From the NCBI RefSeq assembly GCF_000220395.1, contig NW_004085877.1, forward strand, positions 27,008 through 91,007: a stretch of DNA of 64,000 nt, written 5' to 3'. Positions 13,236-24,800 of this stretch are shown here, piece after piece (position 1 is the first letter of the stretch; each line of letters opens with the position of its first letter). A program made the position numbers and the translations under genes. The notes under the pieces were generated by a model. The model worked only from the letters and a program-made list of their open reading frames with translations, made no database searches and was not told the origin of the DNA. This stretch comes from Ichthyophthirius multifiliis. Lineage: Eukaryota > Ciliophora > Oligohymenophorea > Hymenostomatida.

Positions 13236-14730
13236 TCATAATTATATATTATATTTATCCATTTCTATTTATCTTTTTATATTTTTAATTTATCCTTTCA
13301 AATTTCTTTGAATAAAATATTATTTTTTTTAAGAAGCTACTTTAAGTTTTTTAAAAGTTTCATTTAAATTTTATTAATTATCTTATGGTTTTTTTAATAT
13401 ATTTTTTTAATCTGGTTAATATTATTTTATAAAATCAATATAACTTTTTGGAACTGCTTTACTTACATTTTCAAATTTATTATCTTTGTTTTTTTATTTA
13501 TTACTTTATTATACTTTACTATTTTATTATTTTTATATATAATACTTTTAATAAATATATTTAAATAATACTCAATAGCATGTTTATCTAAAAAACTTTA
13601 TTTTAATTACTCAACTAATTTTACATCTTATTTACCATAGAGGCTTATTACAGTTCCATTTTTACCTGCTCTTCCTGTTCTTCCTGCTCTTTTTTATTTT
13701 ATTTAAAATTAAAAGATAAAAATAATATACACTACCTATTTATATATTCAAATCCATTAATAGGAAAATCAAAATTAATAACATATTTTAAAAACGGAAA
13801 ATCAAGTCCTTTAGACGCTAAATTTGTACTTATCATAATTTTGGCTTATTATTTCTAAAATTTATCAAGGCTTTATTCCCTTTCTTCTGTTTATTAAGTT
13901 CCATTATAAATAACATAATTAGTATATTTAATTTCTTGTAATAGTTTACAAATGTCATTTATAGAAATATTCGAGTTTGCAAAAACAAGTATTCTTTAAT
14001 TTTTGAATTCTTTAATTAGTCCTTAAAAATTTTATTTTTTTTCAATTTCATTTTCATGGAATGCAAATTCGTGTTCTATATTTTCTAAATTTTGGTTTGT
14101 TTTTTACTCTAGAATAAGTTTTAGTTAATTTCTTTATTAAAAAGTTTCCTAAAAAAAATAATTTAATTATTTATTATAGTTCGCGCTTACAAAAATACCC
14201 TTCGTTTCTTAATTTTATATCTCTAAAATTTTTTCTTTTAATTCATTTTTAAATCCAAATTCGATAAAAGAATCAATTTCATCAATAACACAAAAAAGAA
14301 GGTTTTTCTAAATTTGAATTTGATTTAAATTATTTCCTATAAAAAGTTAATGTTTGTTATATATCTCTTCATTTTATAAATTATTGATTTTTCCTTATAA
14401 ATTATATATGTTGACGAATTTTAATTTTAAACATTCTTTTTCTATTTATTTTGAAAGCTCTTTTGTAGGGGCTATTATTAAAGCTTTTTTATTAGTGTTT
14501 TCTTTTAGCAAAGATATTATTGGGAGTAAATATGCTAAAGTTTTTCCAGTCCCAGTTTATGCTGCCATGTAATAATTTTAATATTTCATACTTTTTAATA
14601 TGTTTATTGAAAGCTTTTAGATAGGAGAAGGTTTTTTGATTTTTAAAGCATTTAATTGTTCTTTTAATGAATCATGTATTTAAAGATTATTAAATGAACA
14701 AAAATTAAATATTTTTCTAAAAAAAAGCAT
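13236..14730 (-). CDS. DEAD-box RNA helicase, probably mitochondrial, with variant motifs
   Basis: Read leftward from ATG (complement of 14728-14730). Motif I is AAQTGTGKTLAYLLP, Ia is APTKEL, motif II is VIDEID, motif III reads VSAN in place of SAT, IV is ILVFANS, V is STNLASKGLDFP, and VI is YINRAGRTGRAG (His of the usual YIHR is Asn). The Q-motif region reads KKPSPIQKLSI. The start MLFFRKIFNFCSFNNL looks like a short mitochondrial presequence. One intron splits motif VI (about 13686-13733) and another lies in the C-terminal part. The ending ...NVSKAVPKSYIDFIKQY...FKKLKVAS and a basic tail reach TGA at complement 13236-13238. DEAD-box proteins remodel RNA with ATP; together with the preceding gene it suggests mitochondrial RNA or ribosome work (inference). 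It converges with the upstream gene across 177 bp. Confidence 0.9.
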
Positions 14731-14860
14731 ATTTTTTTGTATTAATAAAAAAAGAAGATTTTATTATTTTATTAAATATATACTATAATTCAAAAAAATA
14801 TATATATAATACAATTAAACTAAAAAAATAATATTTTTATTACTATTAAAAAAAAAAAAT

Positions 14861-15931
14861 TCAACTAAAAAAATTATTATTTTATTATCTCAATTCAATT
14901 ATTCTATCAGTAATAAATTAAAATTCAACACAATCTTATTAATATTATACTTTAAGTATTTGAATTCCTTTCTTTAATTGTCCTATAATATCAATTGCCA
15001 TTTCTTTCTTCTTTAAATTATTTAAGTTCATACTTTAATTTTCCTATTAATGTTCTCTTACGATAATATCATTAGCTTATTATTGTTAATTATTTAATTA
15101 TTCTTCATTAATATTTTTAATTTGATTTTATATATTATATATTTTATTCCTACATTCATTTATTCTACTCTCCATATCATTAAAACCATCAATTAATTTA
15201 ATTTCTTTTTAATTATTTCTCACAATAGTATTATTATTTTAAGCTACCCTTTCAACAATAGCTTCTAGTTCAAGCATTTTTGTTATAACTAGTTCATTAT
15301 ATTATTTTAAATCTTAGAGTTGTTTCCTTTGTTCTTGAATTTGCTCTATTGTAACTTCATTTTATATACTTTAAATTTAATTTTATTATATTTTTCCTTG
15401 TTTTATTAAAATAGATTGTTCATGTAATTTATTATTTATGTTAATTAATACTTATTATAATTATTTTGTTTATTATATTAATGCAAGTTAATTGTTTATT
15501 TTACCATGATAAAATTCAAGGACTTATTTTATTTATTAATCACTCGTATTTGTTTAAGATTATTAAGGATAAGTGAAAGCGAAAGCTTATTAATTTGGAT
15601 TCATTTATTAATTTTATTGTAGAAAAGAAAAATTTTAGGGGAAATTACCAGTTTGGGTTATATTTTAATTTAATAAAGGCTACGATTGCTAAAATTAAGG
15701 TTATTATTATTATATTTGAGGCTATTATTATTAAAATTGTTAATATTATGGTTATTATCGTTAAATTAAAGGTTATTATGGTTAAAATTAAGGTTATTAT
15801 TATTAAAATATAGGTTATTATTGCTAAAATTATGGTTATTATTGTTAAAATTATGTTTATTGTTGTTAAAATTAAAGTTATGGTTGCTATAATTAAGGTT
15901 ACTATTATTATTAATTGCTAAATATATTCAT
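14861..15931 (-). CDS. Nucleoporin-like protein: Q/P repeats plus coiled coil
   Basis: Starts at complement 15929-15931 with MNIFSNQQQQQPQ, followed by about 80 residues of a tandem motif close to PQFQQQQ. A short linker with NFPQNFSF and AFAFTYP precedes about 230 residues of coiled coil ending RIIELRQQNNNFFS before TGA (complement 14861-14863). A disordered repeat head followed by a trimeric-type coiled coil is the architecture of the central-channel Nups (Nup62/54/58), and F-Q could replace F-G here; this assignment is structural analogy, not a sequence match. A +1 frame change is needed near 15365-15400, either a sequencing indel or an unrecognised short intron. It is head to head with an importin-alpha-like gene, 103 bp away, which supports a nuclear-transport role. 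Other Q-rich coiled-coil proteins remain possible. Confidence 0.6.
15675..15915 (-). repeat. Imperfect tandem repeat, about 18-21 bp units
   Basis: On the plus strand the unit is close to GGTTATTATTGTTAAAATTA, repeated a dozen times with drift. On the minus strand it encodes the PQFQQQQ-like repeats of the Nup-like gene. The unit length is a multiple of three, so copy changes keep the frame. Confidence 0.85.
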
Positions 15932-16034
15932 TTTTTTATTTATATATTTAAATTTTTTTTAGTAAAAAAAAAAATAAGATACATTTAATTTGAATTTTAT
16001 AATTATTAATATATATTATAAACTAAAATAAAAT

Positions 16035-17649
16035 ATGGAAAATCAAAATAATAATTTAGTCAAATAAAGCATTATAAATAAAAAAATTTAAATAAGATAA
16101 AATATTAGGAAAAAGCATATAAATCAATATTTAAAACACAAAAGAAATATTCTAGATAATTTAAATGATATTAACAAAAATAATTAATTATTTACTAATA
16201 TTGAATTAGAAGAAGATATTAATTTAATTTTAATTAAATAAATAGATTAAATGGAAACTAATTATTTGTAAAATAACTAGACATTTAACAATTTTGTTAA
16301 TATTATAAAATAACATATAAACAAAGTAGAAAAAAGTTTAATATAAAAACTTATTTGTTAAATGATTAAAAATTTTGAATAAGAAAAAAATAATTTCAAT
16401 GTTGTTTTAGGAAGTTTGAATGTAATTTTACTTATTTAAGAATATGATAAGGAATATAATTATACTTAGATTATTATTCAGAATCTTTTAAATTAATAAA
16501 ATCAATAAAATTAAATGACTTAAGAAGTTTTTTTAAATGTATCTATTTAAAAATATTAGAAATATTATTTTATCCTTTTTTTTTTTTAAAAAAAAAAAAA
16601 AAACAATAAAAAGTTATAGTTAATAATATTAGATTTAAGTGAAAAAAATAGTCAAATAGTTAACTAACTTATAAATATAAATATTATTGAAAATTTACTT
16701 TTACATTTGGATATTTTTTCTGACTTATGTTATATGATTTTATTATTAATTTATAATAATTTAACTTTTAAATGTGATTTAGAAAAAAATTCTAAATATG
16801 TAAAAAAAAAAAATTATATAATTTATACAATTAATTTTTTATAAAAAGTTTATAAATAGTATATAACAGATATTCAATATTTAATACTATTAATATAAAG
16901 ATTCTATTTCAAAAAAAATGTCAAAATAAACTATTTGGAAAAGCGTAAGTTATTTGATTTAGCAAGAAGTAATTAATGTGAATTTTTTTTTAGAAAATTA
17001 ATAAAATTTATAACTTTTAAAATAAACTTTTTAAGAAAATGAAGATTTGTATGAAGAGTTAATAATTATTATTTTTTACATTACTACAATAGATTAGTCT
17101 AAGTAAGAATAATTAGTTCCTTTATTTTTTGATGAAAATTGTTATATACTTAATTATTTACTTAAGAAAAATTCAGAGACTGAAAACTTTTGTTTAACTA
17201 ATATATTATTATCAGGGTCTATTGTATTTAAAGAACTTGAAAAAATAAAATTTATAGAAAAAATAATTAAGAAGTTAAATTAAGAAATAAAAGAAAAATA
17301 ATTCAATTATTTGATTTCTCTTATTTAAATATATTTTAATTAATTAGAAAACAATAGTTAGTTTTAAAGGATTGTCTAAATTGTTATTTAAAATAAACTT
17401 TTTAATAGATATTTTAATTTAATTGAATTATTTTCGAGTTAGACATTATTAAATTAACTAAAATTATTATAGTCTATACTAAAAGTTTATTCTTTATTTA
17501 AATAATCATAAATTTAAGAAAATGAAGAAAATTTAATTTTAAAAACTTTTGAATAAAACAATTAAATGGATTATTTTCATTATTTATAATATTCACATAG
17601 TAATGATGTATACTAATTATATGATATTATTTGTTAAGATTTTTTGTGA
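16035..17649 (+). CDS. Importin-alpha-like armadillo protein
   Basis: The start MENQNNNLVKQSIINKKI leads into a basic helix, RKKHINQYLKHKRNILDNL, that resembles the importin-beta-binding (IBB) domain of importin alpha. The rest, over about four exons, is helical and leucine/isoleucine-rich with armadillo-like spacing (for example VVLGSLNVILLIQEYDK, ENLLLHLDIFSDLCYMILL, LTNILLSGSIVFKELEKI) to TGA 17647-17649. Importin alpha carries NLS cargo into the nucleus with importin beta. The repeats are diverged: I could not see the Trp/Asn NLS-binding ladder of canonical copies, so cargo binding may differ. Poly-A/T runs mark introns near 16575-16610, 16800-16850 and 16945-16993. Ciliates are known to carry many importin alphas, some specific to one of the two nuclei. 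A second such gene lies at 57870-59495. Confidence 0.72.
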
Positions 17650-17851
17650 AATTTATTCTTAGTATATTAACTACTAATAAATTTAAAAATAAAAAAAGGT
17701 ATATAGTACATTTTTAATTTTTTTCAATATAAATAAAGCAGTTTTAATATTGAACTTAATATAAAAAATATAATATAGGCATGAATTTAATATATAAATT
17801 TTTTAAATATATATTTTTTATACTAAAAAAATAAAAAAACTTTTATTAATA

Positions 17852-17898
17852 TTTCCCGGTTCAAGAAAAACAAAAATTAAAGGAAAATTATTTCGCGC
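17852..17898 (+). promoter_or_regulatory. Two E2F-like sites upstream of the CAF-1 subunit gene
   Basis: TTTCCCGG at 17852-17859 and TTTCGCGC at 17891-17898 match the E2F/DP consensus TTTSSCGC exactly or nearly. They lie 127-173 bp before the CAF-1 start codon and are the most G+C-rich bases in any intergenic region here. CAF-1 genes are classic E2F targets in animals and plants. Function here is inferred from sequence and position only. Confidence 0.55.
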
Positions 17899-18024
17899 GC
17901 ACATAAACAATTAAAAAATAAAAATATATATAATAATAATATATAAATATTATTATTTTAAAATTTATAAGAAATATTTTAATTTCCAATATTTATTTTT
18001 TTAAAGAATAAATAAAAAATCAAA

Positions 18025-19786
18025 ATGAAATTAGAAAGACCTCATTTAATTTGGCACGGAAAATATTAAAGAATTCTAACTTTAGACATCCATCCTTTTA
18101 TAAATTTATTAGTTACAGGAGGTTCTGACGACGAAGTTTATGAAGGAGAAGATTTAGAATTAGAAGAAGAAATAGGATTTATAAAGTATTCCAAAACTAA
18201 TTATTTTATTTTATATTTAAAAAAAAAAAAAAAAAGTTATGGTGTATAAACGAAAATTATAAACCGGGCGGAAATCCAGAAATAGAGCCGCCTGTAACAT
18301 TTATAAGGGCTTTAAAAAAACATTCTAACCCTGTAAATTGTCTAAGATTTTCTCCAAACGGATAATATATGGCATCTGGATCAGATGGTAAAAATAAATA
18401 TTTAATAAAAAAACAATATAAATAATAACAAAAAAAGATCATAAAATTGTAATCTGGAAAATTGAAAGAAGCTTCTAAAATATATGTAGTAGTTAAAAAA
18501 TATTTAATTTAGTAGCCGTCCATATATTAGAAGGTCATAATAAAGAAGTTTGCGATTTAAGATGGTTTTCTGACAATATACATTTAATATCCGGTGGAAT
18601 GGATTAAAGAGCTTATATTTGGGATACAAAATAAGGCGTAATAAAATAAACAATAATTGGTGGACACAAAAGTTACATATAAGGTGTAGCAGTAGACCCT
18701 AAAATGAAATATTGTGTTACTTTAGGTAACGATAGATAAGCGAAAGTATGGCGAAAATTGAAAGCAACAAACAAGAAGAAAAATATATTCGAATATATCC
18801 CTTCAAACACTATAAAAAGATTGCCTTTTTAAGACACAAATGAGCTAATTCCTTCTGAGGAAGAAGAGGAAAATTAATCAAACGGAAATTAGGTTGAAGC
18901 TTAAAATAATTAATATTTGTCATATGGTCTTTTCCTTTCGGAAAGATAATTAAATAGTTTTTTTAAAAGACCAGATTGGAGTCCTGATGGGTCTTTTTTT
19001 TTAATTCCGGCGGCATTTTATTAGGAAAAAAGAGATTCAAAAATTGAAATGTGTGTGTATTTATATAGGAGAAATGTTCTTAATAAGCCGTCTCTTATAC
19101 TTTCTACGAATAATAAACCAGCTATATGTATTAGGTTCTGTTAGAAAATTTTCTAAAAAAAAGAAGGGGCGTTTAGTATTGTGGATATTCCATATACTAT
19201 TGTATTCGCCATTAGTACAATTGATAGTGTTATTGTTTATTCGACAGAATCTCTTACTCCTTTAGCAGTAGCGGGGAATATACATTATGCCATTATTAAT
19301 GATATGGTATTCTTTTAAAATTAGTCTTTGATAATATGTAGTTCGGATGGACTCTGTTCATTTATTTTCTTTGAAGAAGGGGAATTAGGGGAACCTTTGA
19401 ATAGTTATAATATATATATTTATTTATTTTATGAATTTTTTTTTTATATAGGTTTAGAAGTGGATTAAGAACTTTAATAAATTTTATTTTAAGAAAGTTT
19501 TTATCCTATTGATTTATTAAAGTCAGTTGTTTATCCGAAAAAAACTTAAGAATTTATTAGAAATATCATAAATAATTAAAAAAGTTTGGTATAATCAAAG
19601 GACATAAAGAGTTTGGAAAAAAATAATTAAGAAGAAGATGCTGAATATGTTGTTGAGAAATTCAATATGGATATTTTAAATGATGAAGTTCAGATTAATA
19701 CGAAGCCTTAAGAAATTAAATATAAAGTTAATGAAGCGGGAGAATAGAAAAAAGTTATTGTGCCTAAAATTATTAAAAAATATTGA
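18025..19786 (+). CDS. CHAF1B: Chromatin assembly factor 1, WD40 subunit (p60/Cac2)
   Basis: Seven-blade WD40 protein of the histone H3-H4 chaperone CAF-1, which deposits nucleosomes behind replication forks. Visible landmarks in family order: HLIWHGKYQRILTLDIHP at the start, CLRFSPNGQYMASGSDDHKI, LEGHNKEVCDLRWFSDN, GGMDQRAYIWDTKQG, GGHKSYIQGVAVDPKMKYCV, SFFKRPDWSPDGSFFLIPA, VYLYRRNVLNKP, YTIVFAISTIDSVIVYSTES and IICSSDGLCSFIYFEEGELG. The last blades (YTIVFA..DSV, HYA..ND, SSDG.CSF) are diagnostic for p60 rather than HIRA or RBBP4. The tail is acidic and lysine-rich, ending IVPKIIKKY at TGA 19784-19786. Introns near 18187-18236, 18389-18438, 19406-19451 and a candidate 27-bp intron at 18486-18512. 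Codon use is less AT-biased than most neighbours. Confidence 0.95.
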
Positions 19787-21861
19787 ATTTAAATATATTA
19801 AATTTATATTTATTTTTTATTTTATTATAATTAAATATATTGTATATATTTTTCAAAAATTATATAAAAATATCTTAAATTTTTATTATATTATAATTTT
19901 GAATTAAAGCTAAATTTAATATCGAACACATATTTTTAAATAACAAAAAAAAATATTAAAAAAAAGAAGAAAAAGTAATTTAGAATTAGTTAAATCACCA
20001 TAATAAAGGCAATTTAAGATTTTCATATTTTAAAGCTTAATTGATAAATTAAAAGATAAAACAAGTAATATATAAAGGTAGGTTAATTAAATATAAAAAT
20101 CATTTTTTCAATATACATAAATATTTATTTTTTAATAAAAAAATAAAAAATTATCATTAAAATCTATATGAAAAACTTTATAATTCATAAGTTATTTTCT
20201 AAATTATCATATTTAAATTTAAATAAATATAAATATAAATATAAATATATATAATATATATATATTATATTAATATAAATTTAATTAATTTATTAATAAT
20301 ATAAAAAATTATTTTAAAATTATATTTAATTAATTTTTAAAAATTAATAAAAAAAATTAGTTTCATTGTTTTTTAAAAACTACATAATAAATTTAATATT
20401 TAAAACATTTACACTAAAAATTAATTTATAAAATAATTTTTTCTGCATTTTTTAGCGAAAAATCCTTATAATGCATTTTATAAATAAATATTCTTTTTGT
20501 TTTGATAATTCGATAGAAAAATTTAAATTTAAATGAATTTAGTTTTGCATATAAATAATAATAGTCTTTAATATTTATTTTTGTCTGATATTAAAAATAT
20601 TACTGATTATAATTTTATCAGAAAATAGAATAAAAATTTACAATATTTAGTTTTTATTAGTATAAAAAATATTCTATTAACCGCATTTATATTTGGAAGA
20701 AAAAAGATAAAAATAATAGAAAATTATAACGAAGCTTAAAACAAAAATAATAAATGAATAATTTAATTAAGCTCTTTAAGCAATAAAAATTAAAATTTCT
20801 TAATTTATTTCGACTTATAAACTTTTAAATGATTTTAATTTACTAAACTTTTTTTTTTTTACAATAGATATTTTTAAAAGAGTGAATCATATTAGTAAGT
20901 TATATAATATTAATATAAATTTCAAGTAAATAACACCACTTAAAAATGAAAAATAAAATTTGTAAAATCTTATGATTATTGCTAATTAGAAATACAAAAA
21001 ATAAATTTAATATGGTATATATAAATAATTTGAAATTAAGTTTAAATATGTATAAGCAATTTTAGAATGTATAAGCAATTTTAGAATGTAATTCAGATTT
21101 TAAGATTTTATTTTTTTAAATACAAAAAAATATAAGTTAATACTAATTTTTAGGAATCTTAATAAAATTAATAAGTTAATAAGTCTTGTAATAAATTTTA
21201 AAAAGTACATATCAATTAAATTTTTATTTTATTTTAAACAAAAAATAAAATAAATTATTAAATAAAAAAGATAATGCTTCTTTTCTATCGAAATGTTTAA
21301 TTATAAATAGCTATACATAAAGATCAAAATAAACGCCATTAAATTTATTTTAAAAGTAAAATAAAAATAACATATTATTGTATTTAATAGTCTTTTCTTT
21401 AATAAATAACTATTTTTTTTAAAAAAAGTAAAATCACCTCACTTCACTTGATATATTAAGCAGTACAAATATTAAATATAATTTTTTATAAAATATATTT
21501 TATATTTTTTTATTTAAAAAGGCAAAACTAAGAATAATGGTTAATAAATTAATTTCTGAAAAATTCAAAATAAAAAAAATAGCTAAATAAAATAATATTC
21601 ATAAAAAAGATATAATTTATATTAATATATATATCATATATTAATTACGAATATAACTATAAATAACAATTATATGTTTTAATTTTAGTTTTCATAAAGC
21701 TGATTTTATAATTTTATAGTAAATTTATTATAATAAATAAAGCTAAAATTATATTTTATAATTAAATAAAAAAATATTATTCATTTATTAAAAAACAAAG
21801 CATTTTATTATTTATATATTATTAAAATTATTTATCTATTATAATTAAAATAAAAAAATAT
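19787..21861. other. AT-rich intergenic spacer
   Basis: About 2.1 kb with frequent TGA in all frames and no coding-like stretch over about 40 codons. Short direct repeat TATAAGCAATTTTAGAATGT occurs twice in tandem near 21051-21090. The 3' flank of the CAF-1 gene and the promoter of the PIEZO gene must lie here; no motif is recognisable. Confidence 0.6.
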
Positions 21862-24800
21862 ATGATTATACCTGAATATTCAAATAAAGCAAGCCAATAA
21901 TATATTTCTAAAGAAAAACACCCAAAAGTTTCATTTACAACACTTTTATTTTGCTTTTTTTTTCCAGTACTTATATTTGGAATATATTCTATTTTCATAT
22001 AATCTTATTTCACAGTCTTTAATTTAATATTTATAATTGCATTAGTCAATTTAACATTTGAGAGAATTTTCAATAAAATAAATACCAATAATCAATTAAA
22101 TGAATAGCTATTTAATGAAAAAATAGTTTAAATTGAAGAATATAGAAAAGGTCTATGGTTAATAAGTGCTTTAGTTTCATTGAGTTTTTAATATTCAAAA
22201 TATTCATAATAATATATTTTAATGTAAAAAATAAAACCTTACCATTTAATAATTTAAGTAAAGAAGCTTATTACGATCTAGAAATATATATAGTTGAAGG
22301 TTAATCTTGGTTGCATATTGTGAAAATGTTCTTGCCAAATAGTTTTGTTTTTTTGAATTCTATTTTTGGTTTTATGAAATAATAAAATATTTCTTATTAA
22401 TTAAAATATAGTGAAATAAAAATGTCTAAATAAAAAGTTAAATTAATAAATTTTTTAATGATTTTAATTTTAGGATTATTAATAGGTTTATAAGCTTTTA
22501 ATTTCGGAATTATTTCTTATTTTTTCTAAGCTTTATTTATAATATATTTAGTTTTGTATTTTAGGAATGAAAAATAAAATTATAAATATATTCTTTTTTT
22601 TATTTAAGTTAATAAATTTTTCTGTTGTTTTGTTTTATTGGCAAATTATATGGTTTCGACAAAAACTTTTTAGAAATATATTAATTCGGAAAAATATACA
22701 TTTTTTTTTATTGGAATAAACCATTTATATTCATTTTAAACAAATTTAATTGTAAAATAAAAAAAAAATATATATTTCATTTATATATATATATATATAT
22801 ATTTATATATTCATATTTATTATTTATAATAGGATAATATTATTTACTTTTGTTTTTTGTTTTTTACTTGCTTATTATTATTTAAAATTGCTGATTTTGT
22901 AAAATTTGATTTACTTTTAATAGAAATAATAAATTAAACTGAATAAATTTAAAAGAAAATAAATTAGATAAATTTTAATAACGAATTTAAAATAAAAATA
23001 TAAGAAGATGATGACTAACAGAAAATTTAAAATTAAGAATTTGTTTCTTATTAATAAACTCCTATTATCAATATTGGGATATTTTAAGAAGAAAATATTA
23101 TTTATTAAGAATAAAAAGAATTACAAATTTAAGAATTAATGCATTCTGAAAATTCCGGAAATGAGTAAAAATAAGTATAATTAAAATAATAAAAAATCAA
23201 TTTTCAAACTAAAATTAAATAATTCATGAAACTTATTTATTTAGGATTTACTTAATTTTTAAAAAACTTTAAAAGTTTAATTTTTATTTTAAGATTTTTA
23301 TAAATAACAACTATGATTCTTTGTCAAAGGTATTAATCTTATTATTCTTTAGGACTTCTTTTATGGATATTATTAACAGGACTAACTATAAACCATAATT
23401 TTACTAGAATAAGTACTCTATTAATGGCTATTCCTTCAGTTTTTTTGACATAGATATTTTTGGTTTTTGCTAATTTAAAAGATAATTAAATAGTTCCTCA
23501 TTGGGCAAATAATTATTTAGGTTTTTAAAAAGTAAAATTTGTTTGGATTGAAATAATAATATTAAATGCTTCTATATTTTTCTTTTATTTATATTGTATA
23601 TAAGTTAAGAAATATGAAGCTTAAAAAATCAAAGAAAAAATGCAAAAAAATTCAGGAGTAAAATTTGGAATTTAATAAAGGAAAAAAAATAAAAAATAAA
23701 AAGATATAAGTTATTGGATTCTTTTTTAGGCTTTTTTTTAAATAACTCATAAATTTTTACTTTATTAATTATTTATTGGATTTCCTTTGAAACTGCTAAT
23801 TTAATACATACAGGTTTAGTTTCCCTGTTTTTGCTTTATTTTACTAATATGAATAAACTTATTAAAGTTAAAAATGAAAAATATTCTAATCTTCAAAAGA
23901 ATTGTTAAAATCAATAATAAATGGTATTACATTAATAATAAGTAGAGCAGGAAAACTAATTTTAATAACAACCTAATTTATTGGAAAATGATAAAAGTAA
24001 TTAGTTAGAGGAATAAAGTTCTGATATTTAAGAATAGAAAGATCTTGAAAAATTAAAACATATTTAATTTGGTAGGAGGTATTGGATTATTTTGGTTATA
24101 TATGTGGAAATGTTTATTTTGGCTAGGTATGTTTATTTTTTGATTTTCTAATAATATATAATTGATAAATCTGATTCATATAATTTAATATATTTAATTG
24201 GAATTAATTATAAATATTCGCTTTTTAAATTTGGATTAGGGTTTAAATCTGATGATTTTGCTTCTGAATCTATAATATGGATATTATTTTTCTTTATTAT
24301 TTTATAATATGATTCATATAAGAGTAAAATATATTTAAAGTATTCTCATAAAATTAATACTATTTTATCTAAGAAACCTTTAATTTAAAAAATATTTCCT
24401 CAATATATTGATTTTGTAGAAAAGTAAAAATAATAAAATAATTTTTATTAATTTTTTCTTTAAAAAAAAAAAAAGGATAAATTTAATATACTATTCAATA
24501 GTAACTTGGATTTCTTTTATTTTGATTTCCGGAGTTTTAATATTAACTTAATTTTCAATTATTAATAGTTTTGTTTTGCTCATAATTATGATTCTTATAG
24601 TATATTATGTTATTCATTAAGAGTTATTGACTTTAAATTTTGTTAAATATAAGCAGTTTTGGTATGCTTTTACTATAGTAAATAAAAACATAATTTTTTA
24701 TTTATTTTTATTTTTTAAATAAATAAGGTTTTAATATTTTTAACTTTCTTACGTTATTTTTTACAATTAACAGGAAAATAATATATAAAAGATCATATTA

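Noticed and set aside
13055-13288. Plus-strand open frame of 77 codons rich in I, Y, N and L
   Set aside because: It begins at the stop of the preceding gene, has the composition of random A+T sequence, and overlaps the antisense end of the helicase gene.
17855-17870. GGTTCAAG resembling a tRNA B box
   Set aside because: No cloverleaf can be drawn around it, there is no matching A box, and the E2F-like reading explains the G+C bases better.
19044-19265. Separate small gene of 73 codons
   Set aside because: It is a shifted frame of the CAF-1 subunit gene, whose own frame runs through the whole stretch with conserved WD40 residues.
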